Source of the DNA: SVFI01 sp964519385 | GTDB taxonomy: Bacteria > Bacillota > Clostridia > Lachnospirales > Lachnospiraceae | Assembly (NCBI GenBank): GCA_964519385.1 | Contig: CAZFLR010000026.1 | Span: 1 to 33,471 of the forward strand | Direction: 5' to 3' | DNA length: 33,471 bases | Shown here: one piece after another, positions 8,002-14,897 of the stretch | Position numbering within the stretch: the stretch's first letter is position 1 | Layout: each line of letters opens with the position of its first letter | Program-made: the position numbers and the translations under genes | Notes under the pieces: generated by a model | The model's database searches: none | Told to the model about the DNA's origin: nothing | Seen by the model: the letters and a program-made list of their open reading frames with translations, nothing else

Positions 8002-8030
8002 ATTATAATCCAAGCTTTTCCCAAGCACAA
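8002..8030 (-). promoter_or_regulatory. Probable promoter for pta
   Basis: On the minus strand TTGTGC (8025-8030) and a perfect TATAAT (8002-8007) are 17 bp apart. The predicted start is about 40 nt upstream of the pta ATG. It is divergent from the tmcAL promoter region. Confidence 0.65.
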
Positions 8031-8058
8031 GACAAAAACTTGTACTAAAAAATGAACA

Positions 8059-8087
8059 TTGTACCTTTTTACTAAATATGTTATTTT
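8059..8087 (+). promoter_or_regulatory. Candidate promoter for tmcAL
   Basis: TTGTAC (8059-8064) and TATTTT (8082-8087) are separated by 17 bp, with a TG extension before the -10. The region is very AT-rich and other -10-like hexamers overlap, so the exact hexamers are uncertain. A GGAGG site precedes the ATG at 8118. Confidence 0.4.
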
Positions 8088-8117
8088 ATTATTATACGAC
8101 TTAATTGGAGGATTAGC

Positions 8118-9353
8118 ATGAAAATTGCCGGAATCATTGCAGAATATAATCCGTTTCACAACGGACACAGATATCACATTGAACAGACACGGAAAATTAC
8201 CGGTGCAGATTTTATTATTGTCGTTATGAGCGGCAATTTTACCCAGCGTGGCACACCTGCCATCATGGATAAGTATTCAAGGGCGCGTATGGCTCTTGAA
8301 AACGGTGCGGACATGGTCATCGAGCTTCCTTCCTGCTATGCATGTGCAAGTGCGGAATTTTTTGCGGACGGCGCGATTGCGCTGCTTGACAGCCTCGGCT
8401 GTGTAGACTATGTTTGTTTTGGAAGCGAATGCGGTGACATTGAACTTCTCCGCCCGATAGCCGAAATTCTTGCCACGGAACCGGACGACTATCGCGAGAT
8501 GTTAAAAGCCGAGTTGAAAAACGGAGCCACTTTCCCACTCGCGAGAAACCGCGCACTGATTCATTGCATTCCGTCTTTTGCGGAAAATGAAAATATTATC
8601 GGTTCGCCGAACAATATTCTCGGCATCGAATATATGAAGAGCATTATCCGCCGCCAGAGCAGAATAAAACCGGTCACCATTCAGAGAACCGGCTCGGATT
8701 ACCACTCACAGCGTTTCAGTCAGCAGTTCAGTTCTTCACTTGCGCTGAGACATTCACTGGATTCTCAGGGCAACCTGGATTTGATTCGCGGTCAGGTTCC
8801 GGAAAATGTATTTTCCATTATGGAGAATAACTTTAAAAAGACTTATCCTGTCTTTCCGAGAGATTTTTCAGCCATGTTAAAATACAAGCTTTTGGTTGAA
8901 GAGACAAATGGTTATACCGATTTCGTAGACATAAACGACGACCTCTCCGACCGGATTTTAAAGGTGCTCTATCAGCCATACGATTATGAACAGATGTGTG
9001 AGATTTTAAAGACAAAGAATCTGACTTACGCAAGAGTGAGCCGCCTTCTCTGTCATATTCTCTTAAACCTGCGGAAACAAGATATGGAGGATTACAAAGC
9101 AAACGGAACTGTCTTCTACGCCCGTGTGCTCGGATTTCATAACGACGGACGAGGCCTGCTCAAAACGCTCCAGCGCACCTCTTCCATACCTCTCATCACA
9201 AAGGTGACGGATGGCCGCAAACTCGAATCTGAAATCGGACGCGCACAGTTTGAACGGGGTATTCTTGCTTCGCACATATACGAAAGCGTTGTTTCCAACA
9301 AATTCAACCGCCCGATGCAAAATGAATACCAAAGACCGATTATCACCCTGTAA
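8118..9353 (+). CDS. tmcAL: tRNA(Met) cytidine acetate ligase TmcAL
   Basis: TmcAL (formerly YlbM/DUF795) uses ATP and acetate to form N4-acetylcytidine at the wobble position of elongator tRNA-Met. The 411-residue protein starts MKIAGIIAEYNPFHNGHRYH with the nucleotidyltransferase HxGH motif at residues 14-17. Next comes the conserved MSGNFTQRGTPAIMDKYSRA, and later SPNNILGIEYMKSI, with RTGSDYH in the central region. Length and all motifs match the family. The strong GGAGG site and single clear ATG fix the start. It is transcribed away from pta. Because its substrate is acetate, the divergent pairing with an acetate-producing enzyme is suggestive, though this may be coincidence. Confidence 0.94.
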   Translation: MKIAGIIAEYNPFHNGHRYHIEQTRKITGADFIIVVMSGNFTQRGTPAIMDKYSRARMALENGADMVIELPSCYACASAEFFADGAIALLDSLGCVDYVCFGSECGDIELLRPIAEILATEPDDYREMLKAELKNGATFPLARNRALIHCIPSFAENENIIGSPNNILGIEYMKSIIRRQSRIKPVTIQRTGSDYHSQRFSQQFSSSLALRHSLDSQGNLDLIRGQVPENVFSIMENNFKKTYPVFPRDFSAMLKYKLLVEETNGYTDFVDINDDLSDRILKVLYQPYDYEQMCEILKTKNLTYARVSRLLCHILLNLRKQDMEDYKANGTVFYARVLGFHNDGRGLLKTLQRTSSIPLITKVTDGRKLESEIGRAQFERGILASHIYESVVSNKFNRPMQNEYQRPIITL

Positions 9354-9369
9354 TAAATATTGTAACAAA

Positions 9370-9414
9370 AAGATACCTTACGGAAACTGTCCCATGGTTC
9401 CCATAAGGTATCTT
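9370..9414. terminator. Bidirectional terminator between convergent tmcAL and PFL gene
   Basis: A perfect 11-bp stem (AAGATACCTTA at 9370-9380 with TAAGGTATCTT at 9404-9414) encloses a 23-nt loop that can add a short inner GGAA/TTCC stem. On the minus strand it is followed by TTTTTG, and on the plus strand by an AT-rich, imperfect T-tract, so it is stronger for the minus-strand gene. Confidence 0.75.
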
Positions 9415-9433
9415 ATTTATTTTCATTCCATTT

Positions 9434-10798
9434 TTAATTTTTAAAGCTGTGAATCGGTGCAGGAATTCTTCCGCCACGGTTTACAAACGCATCACAGCCA
9501 AACGGATTCACCGGCATAATCGGTGCATATCCTAACAGGCCTCCGAACTCTACTGTCTCTCCGACTCCTTTTCCGATGACCGGAATAATCCGGACAGCCG
9601 TTGTCTTTTGATTTACCATTCCGATTGCCATCTCATCCGCGATAATACCTGAAATAGTGGTTGCCTTTGTCTCTCCCGGAATCGCTATCATATCAAGGCC
9701 TACGCTACATACACAGGTCATAGCCTCAAGTTTTTCAAGTGTGAGTGCTCCGGCAAGCACTGCGTCAATCATTCCCTGGTCCTCACTCACCGGAATAAAT
9801 GCTCCGCTCAGACCTCCGACATAAGAGGATGCCATCACTCCGCCTTTTTTCACCTGGTCATTTAAAAGTGCAAGTGCAGCCGTTGTTCCCGGTGCTCCTG
9901 CGTACTCAAGACCGATTTCGCAGAGAATATCAGCCACCGAATCGCCAATCGCCGGTGTCGGTGCCAGAGATAAATCTACAATACCAAAAGGAATGCCGAG
10001 CATCTTTGAAGCTTCCTTCGCCACAAGCTGTCCCACACGTGTCACCTTAAACGCTGTCTTCTTAATCGTTTCACACAGAACCTCAAAATTCTCACCGCGC
10101 ACTTTTTCAAGAGCCGTGCGCACAACTCCCGGACCGGATACTCCGACATTGATAATCGCGTCTGCTTCCGTAACCCCGTGAAATGCTCCGGCCATAAACG
10201 GATTATCGTCCGGCGCGTTACAGAATACCACAAGCTTGGCACAGCCGAGAGAATCGTCTTCCTTTGTAAGCTCCGCGGTTTCTTTAATAATTTCACCCAT
10301 AAGCTTCACTGCATCCATATTGATACCCGTCTTCGTGGAGCCGAGGTTTACGGAACTGCAGACTCTCTCTGTTGTGGAAAGTGCCTCAGGAATGGAACGG
10401 ATCAGCATCTCATCCGCCTTTGTCATTCCCTTGGAAACCAGAGCCGAATATCCTCCTATGAAGTTAACTCCGACCTCTTTTGCAACCGTATCAAGCACCT
10501 TTGCAATCTGTGCAAAATCGGAAGAGGTCTTACAGCAGGCTCCGCCGACAAGGGCAATCGGAGTCACGCTGATACGCTTGTTTACAATAGGAATTCCATA
10601 TTCTTTTTCAATCTTATCTCCGGTCTCAATCAAGTGTTCCGTAGTTCTTCTGATTTTTTCATATATTTTTCTCTTACAATTTTCAAGATTGGAATCGATA
10701 CAATCCAGAAGGCTGATACCAATGGTAATGGTACGCACATCCAGATTTTCCTTATCTATCATCTCATTCGTTTCTAAAACTTCGTATTGACTAATCAT
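9434..10798 (-). CDS. PFL family protein (UPF0210/DUF711)
   Basis: This 454-residue protein belongs to the UPF0210/DUF711 family. Members resemble glycyl radical (PFL-fold) enzymes structurally but have no established reaction. It shows the family start ENLDVRTITIGISLLDCI and the glycine-rich stretches GGACCKTSSDFA and GGYSALVSKGMTKAD. Further on are GVSGPGVVRTALEKVRG, the APGTTAALALLNDQVKKGG region, and CSVGLDMIAIPG near the C-terminus. The ATG at 10798 has AAGGAG 8 nt upstream. It is encoded immediately after an ACT-domain protein, the near-universal partner of the family, in an operon from the promoter at 11144-11172. No radical-enzyme activator is nearby. Function is unknown. Confidence 0.92.
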   Translation of the reverse strand: MISQYEVLETNEMIDKENLDVRTITIGISLLDCIDSNLENCKRKIYEKIRRTTEHLIETGDKIEKEYGIPIVNKRISVTPIALVGGACCKTSSDFAQIAKVLDTVAKEVGVNFIGGYSALVSKGMTKADEMLIRSIPEALSTTERVCSSVNLGSTKTGINMDAVKLMGEIIKETAELTKEDDSLGCAKLVVFCNAPDDNPFMAGAFHGVTEADAIINVGVSGPGVVRTALEKVRGENFEVLCETIKKTAFKVTRVGQLVAKEASKMLGIPFGIVDLSLAPTPAIGDSVADILCEIGLEYAGAPGTTAALALLNDQVKKGGVMASSYVGGLSGAFIPVSEDQGMIDAVLAGALTLEKLEAMTCVCSVGLDMIAIPGETKATTISGIIADEMAIGMVNQKTTAVRIIPVIGKGVGETVEFGGLLGYAPIMPVNPFGCDAFVNRGGRIPAPIHSFKN

Positions 10799-10835
10799 CG
10801 TGCTGTCTCCTTATGTAAGTTTTATCGTACAGAAT

Positions 10836-11108
10836 CTAAATTCTGTGCATCATATCAAAAATTTCTTCTCTCTGGCATTTGATAATAACACCGATTTCCT
10901 TACCGACAGCCTCAAGATCATCCGCCATGTCACCAAATGATTTTAACGCATTGCTGCGGTCTACAACCATCATCATATTGAAATAATCCGCAACGATTGT
11001 CTGCGAAATATCCAGAATATTAATCTGATTGTCTGCAAGATAGGAACAAACCCTTGCGATAATTCCAACTGTATCTTTTCCAACGACTGTAATAATTGTT
11101 TTCTTCAT
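10836..11108 (-). CDS. ACT domain protein (UPF0237)
   Basis: A 90-residue stand-alone ACT domain, beginning MKKTIITVVGKDTVGIIARVC with the glycine-rich ligand loop typical of ACT sensors. It continues through the ILDISQTIVADYFNMMMVVD beta-alpha-beta unit and ends with a charged helix. ACT domains bind amino acids or other small ligands and usually regulate a partner. This UPF0237 type is paired with the PFL/UPF0210 gene 37 nt downstream, presumably as its sensor. Its ligand is unknown. Confidence 0.92.
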   Translation of the reverse strand: MKKTIITVVGKDTVGIIARVCSYLADNQINILDISQTIVADYFNMMMVVDRSNALKSFGDMADDLEAVGKEIGVIIKCQREEIFDMMHRI

Positions 11109-11143
11109 CTTTGTGTCTCCTTATAATTGCTAAACCTCTTGTT

Positions 11144-11172
11144 ATCATAAACGCTACTACAAAAGAATGCAA
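11144..11172 (-). promoter_or_regulatory. Probable promoter for the ACT-PFL operon
   Basis: On the minus strand TTGCAT (11167-11172) and TATGAT (11144-11149) are separated by 17 bp, giving a short leader before the ACT gene with its GGAGA site. Confidence 0.6.
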
Positions 11173-11179
11173 GTCACAT

Positions 11180-11977
11180 TTAAACCTCTATCATTTCCGA
11201 AGGCTCATTACGCTGCGCCACACGTATATCAAAATCCGATGCCTGATACGGATTTTCTCCCATCGTTATCTCAAGTCTGACCGCCTCATGCGCAAGCTGG
11301 GGAAGATTGTTCTCTCTGCTGAGATGCCCCAAAAATATATGCTTCATATCATCATGCAGAATCTCGCTCAGCAGTCTTCCCGCACTCTCATTTGAAAGGT
11401 GCCCTTTTTTTCCGAGAATACGCTGTTTCAAATAATATGGGTACGGACCAACCTGTACCATATTCACATCATGATTTGCCTCAAGCAATATGGCATCCAG
11501 TCCCCTTAGCTGCTCTACTATTTCCTCTGTATAATATCCCATATCCGTCGCCACAGCCACGGAAGCTGCGCCGTTTGAAACCTTGTAGCAGACAGGCTCC
11601 GCCGCATCATGAGAAACCTGAACCGCCTGTATCATCAACGAGCCGACGGATATATTTTCGTTCCTGCGAATCGTCTGAAAGAGCTGCCCGTCAATATCTC
11701 CGACAGACTTTGACATCGAAATTCCCGCTATGGTTCCCCGCGTCGAATAAATCGGGACATCAAATTTTCGTGCAAGCACTCCGAGTCCTCCGATATGATC
11801 TGCGTGCTCATGGGTCACAAACACCGCATCCAGATCCTTTCCGCTGATTCCTGCTGAATTTAATCCTGCCTCTATTCTTTTTCCGCTGATTCCTGCGTCT
11901 ATTAAAATATGAGTGGTATCATCTCCTACATAAATACAATTTCCGCTGCTTCCGCTGGCTATGCTAAGTAGTCTCAT
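11180..11977 (-). CDS. MBL-fold hydrolase, YycJ/WalJ-like
   Basis: The 265-residue protein has a metallo-beta-lactamase fold of the YycJ/WalJ type, starting MRLLSIASGSSGNCIYVG. It carries the metal motif HEHADH at residues 56-61 (H56, H58, D60, H61). Further metal ligands are in HDAAEPVCY, VATDMGYY and LEANHD. WalJ members are proposed 5'-3' exonuclease-like DNA repair or coordination factors in Firmicutes, but substrates are not firmly known. The gene starts 9 nt after the FtsA-like gene with a weak ribosome binding site (ATAGAG), suggesting translation by coupling. It is the last gene of the anti-sigma/polA/coaE/ftsA-like operon. Co-transcription with polA fits a DNA-maintenance role. No walK/walR genes are nearby. 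Confidence 0.9.
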   Translation of the reverse strand: MRLLSIASGSSGNCIYVGDDTTHILIDAGISGKRIEAGLNSAGISGKDLDAVFVTHEHADHIGGLGVLARKFDVPIYSTRGTIAGISMSKSVGDIDGQLFQTIRRNENISVGSLMIQAVQVSHDAAEPVCYKVSNGAASVAVATDMGYYTEEIVEQLRGLDAILLEANHDVNMVQVGPYPYYLKQRILGKKGHLSNESAGRLLSEILHDDMKHIFLGHLSRENNLPQLAHEAVRLEITMGENPYQASDFDIRVAQRNEPSEMIEV

Positions 11978-11986
11978 CTCTATAAG

Positions 11987-14302
11987 TTAGTCCTTCCAAA
12001 AGATTTCCAGTTCATCCCCGGTTTTAATCGGTTCAATATACTGTGCTTTTCTTCCGTTAATCAATGTCTCCACCATTTTCCCCTGCGGCTTTGAAAGGTC
12101 AAAATGAATATGGTCAAAGACATCGACATAAATATAATCTTTTTTTCCTGTGAGGCGTACAGGCTCCCCGTTGACTAAGACCGTAATACCGTCTTCTTCC
12201 GGTGTTGCTGTCACATCCGGTGCCTCTGCCGGCTTCTGTAATCCTGCAGGCACAGACGGCATCTGTCCCGTCTGATTAAATGCCGTTGCAAATGCGGAAA
12301 TACGTTCAGCTGCCGCATATGCTTTTGCTTTCTTTAATTCTTCCTTTACTTCCTCCGTCACGGGTGCATTCGCTATTTCCTCCGCGCGTTTTTTCGCACG
12401 CTCCAGCGGACTTAAGCCGTCAGAGGACGCTTGCGGATTTTGAACGGCCGGCTCTGTCTGCAATTCCCCGGTCATTTCTTCCGCCGGCAGCTCCTCCGGA
12501 ACTATTTCCTGACTTTCCTCCGGCTCGTCCGGTGTCTTATCCTTTTTTTCATAAGACCATTCCAGTGTAAATTTATCGTATACTTTTGTGTCTTTATCCG
12601 CAACTGCATTGTTTACAAGAATAACGGTTCCCGGCTCGAGCAGCACATCCATGACCTCCGTAATCTGTTCCACCGTATAATAGCCGAGCATTTCGATTAC
12701 GTCGCCGTCCTGTATCTCATAATTTGCCGTCTGCAGCTCACCGTTGACACTTCCGAATTTCGGAAGCGTGATATTTTGTCCGTTCACACAAATCTGAATC
12801 ATCTCTTTATATTCAGGAAATTTTCCAAGAAGCTGTGTTGCCTTTTCTCCTGCTGTGGAACATTCCACACTGATGACATCATTTGCACGAATCGGAGTAT
12901 GTATATCTGCCGGCTCGCCATTTAAAAGAATCACGGCCGACTCTCCTCTTGTCCCCCGTATGACACGCTCTTTCCCATTCAATGTAAAGGTAAGATTTTC
13001 GCCTCGCTTCGGGAACAAATCCTCGTTTGAAAATTCCGCCTGAATCGCCGCATCTACAATTGCAAGCTTATTGTTATCATACAGTTTCACCCGCTTGCCG
13101 TTAAATGTGACAAACATAAAGTTATTGCTCTGCTCATAAAAATTAAGGCAGATACCGATTGGTGTAACAAGAAGCGAATCCTTTCTGACATCCTTCGGGA
13201 GGAATTCTATCTTCTGCATAACCTCCTCGCCGCGGAGCGCACAACGCTCTGTCGGAATCCCGAGACGGTCCGCCACACATTTCGTATAGCCTTCAATTTT
13301 TCCGCCTCCTCCGACCACAAACACTGCGCTGACCGGCTTGTCACCATTTAGTTCCTTAATCTTATCCGCAGCCTGCTGTGCCATTGAGGTCATATTATCC
13401 TCTATAATGTGAAGCACTTCCTCCTTCGTTATTTTTTGAGGAAGCCCCATAATATCCTTATATTCCACCGTATCCTGTTTTTCGATACCGCACTTAATCT
13501 GCTCAGCTGTTTTAAAATCCACAAGACAGTATCTTGCAATATCCTCCGTCAGACAGTCTCCTGCAATCGGAAGCATTCCGTAAGCCACGATACTTCCGTC
13601 TTTTGTGATGGAAATATCGCTCGTTCCTGCTCCCACATCAATCAGCGCGATATTCAGCATTCGATACATTTGCGGAATCGCCACCTCCATCGCAGCAATC
13701 GGCTCAAGAGTCAGATTCGCCACCTCAAGACCTGCAAGCTCCACCGCCTTATACAGGCCGTCCACAACATCATCCGGAAGAAAGGTTGCAATCAAATCCG
13801 CCGCTATTTCCTTTGCCTTGTGGTTTTCCAGATTACTCATAGGATATCCGTTCATATAATAACGCATTACGGTATATCCCACACAGTAAAACTTCATATC
13901 CAGATCATTTTCTTTCTGGAAAATCTCATAAGCCTTTTCGACACCATAAGAATCCAGCGCGAAAATATCTTCCTTCGCAATCAGCTTTTCACCCTCGAGA
14001 TCAATCTCAACATGCGTAGTTACCGTGCGCAGAACACGTCCGGCTGCTGCGATACAGACCTGATGAAATTCCTGTTTCGTTTCAAGCTCCAGTTCCTCTG
14101 TCACTTCGCGAATCATCTCTCCCACTGCGCCTATATCGTGAATCTGTCCGTCTATCATCGCCCTTGTTTCATGCTCTTTGACACGCTGAGCCACCACAAC
14201 GAAACGATCCTTTTCCTGGTATCCGATTGTTCCCACAATACTTCGAGTTCCGATATCCAGTCCATATACATATTTTGGTTGAATCATATCTGTTTTCTGC
14301 AC
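11987..14302 (-). CDS. FtsA/PilM-like actin-fold ATPase with long C-terminal extension of beta-grasp-like modules
   Basis: The first ~385 residues form an FtsA/PilM-like ATPase. Phosphate-1 is GLDIGTRSIVG (14-24), phosphate-2 IDVGAGTSDISI (221-232), and the adenosine motif VVGGGGKIEGY (329-339). The remaining ~385 residues are unusual. Modules at about 396-480, 502-540 and 706-769 share a pattern VxxNGxxVxL ... NGxxAxxxxPIxxGDxIxI, recalling beta-grasp or SLBB domains. A Glu/Pro/Ala-rich linker (585-705) precedes the last one. No transmembrane segment or FtsA-type C-terminal amphipathic helix is obvious. The start is a GTG at 14302 with a GGGGG site. An ATG at 14287 overlaps the coaE stop (ATGA) and is an alternative. 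It lies between coaE and the yycJ-like gene, in no dcw cluster, so this is probably not the divisome FtsA itself. Confidence 0.88.
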   Translation of the reverse strand: MQKTDMIQPKYVYGLDIGTRSIVGTIGYQEKDRFVVVAQRVKEHETRAMIDGQIHDIGAVGEMIREVTEELELETKQEFHQVCIAAAGRVLRTVTTHVEIDLEGEKLIAKEDIFALDSYGVEKAYEIFQKENDLDMKFYCVGYTVMRYYMNGYPMSNLENHKAKEIAADLIATFLPDDVVDGLYKAVELAGLEVANLTLEPIAAMEVAIPQMYRMLNIALIDVGAGTSDISITKDGSIVAYGMLPIAGDCLTEDIARYCLVDFKTAEQIKCGIEKQDTVEYKDIMGLPQKITKEEVLHIIEDNMTSMAQQAADKIKELNGDKPVSAVFVVGGGGKIEGYTKCVADRLGIPTERCALRGEEVMQKIEFLPKDVRKDSLLVTPIGICLNFYEQSNNFMFVTFNGKRVKLYDNNKLAIVDAAIQAEFSNEDLFPKRGENLTFTLNGKERVIRGTRGESAVILLNGEPADIHTPIRANDVISVECSTAGEKATQLLGKFPEYKEMIQICVNGQNITLPKFGSVNGELQTANYEIQDGDVIEMLGYYTVEQITEVMDVLLEPGTVILVNNAVADKDTKVYDKFTLEWSYEKKDKTPDEPEESQEIVPEELPAEEMTGELQTEPAVQNPQASSDGLSPLERAKKRAEEIANAPVTEEVKEELKKAKAYAAAERISAFATAFNQTGQMPSVPAGLQKPAEAPDVTATPEEDGITVLVNGEPVRLTGKKDYIYVDVFDHIHFDLSKPQGKMVETLINGRKAQYIEPIKTGDELEIFWKD

Positions 14303-14895
14303 AGGTATACCCCCATTTTTTTATCAATCTGTTTTTTGGTATCTTCAAAATCTCCTGAATTATCCAGGACAAACGAACAGGCCTTGCGAAACTCCTCCTC
14401 CGCAAGCTGTTTTTTCATGATGGATGTCGTCTTTTCCTCCCCATAACCGCGACTGGATGCAAGGCGTTCCCTTCGCACCTTCTCGTCCGCATAGACATAC
14501 CACATTTCATCAACCAGCTCGTCATAATGCTCTTCGATAAGAAGTGCCGCTTCCAAAAAGAAAAAACCGGTCACTCCTCCGCGACGTTCTCTTTCAATCT
14601 GCTGCTCAATATACTTTCTTACAGCCGGATGTATAATCGCATTGATTTCCTCCAGCCTACCGTCCGTCCCGAAAATTGCCTGCGCCATTTTCCCATTATC
14701 AATTTTTCCGTCTGTATCCAGAATCTGCTTGCCCAGACAGTCTATCACCGGACGGTAGCACGGCATTCCCGGTTCCTTCAGCTTATTTGCCGCCTCATCC
14801 GCCAAAAGAATATACGCATTATATGTTTCCTTCAGGTAACGTATCACTGCGGATTTTCCGCAGCCGACACCACCTGTTATACCAATCAGTTTCAT
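14284..14895 (-). CDS. coaE: Dephospho-CoA kinase
   Basis: CoaE phosphorylates dephospho-CoA in the last step of coenzyme A synthesis. The 203-residue protein starts MKLIGITGGVGCGKSAV with the P-loop at residues 8-15. It contains the lid and acceptor region (ADEAANKL, HPAVRKYIEQQI) and the FLEAALLIEEHYDELVDEMWYV segment typical of the family. It starts 2 nt after the polA stop codon, with GAGG inside the polA end, and overlaps the following FtsA-like gene by 4 to 19 nt depending on that gene's start. polA-coaE is a common order in Firmicutes. Confidence 0.96.
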   Translation of the reverse strand: MKLIGITGGVGCGKSAVIRYLKETYNAYILLADEAANKLKEPGMPCYRPVIDCLGKQILDTDGKIDNGKMAQAIFGTDGRLEEINAIIHPAVRKYIEQQIERERRGGVTGFFFLEAALLIEEHYDELVDEMWYVYADEKVRRERLASSRGYGEEKTTSIMKKQLAEEEFRKACSFVLDNSGDFEDTKKQIDKKMGVYLCRKQI

Positions 14896-14897
14896 AT

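Noticed and set aside
13409..14446. Open frame of 345 codons on the plus strand opposite the FtsA-like gene
   Set aside because: It lies antiparallel to a well-supported gene with ATPase motifs, has no ribosome binding site, and its His/Cys/Arg-rich translation is typical of a reverse-frame artefact.
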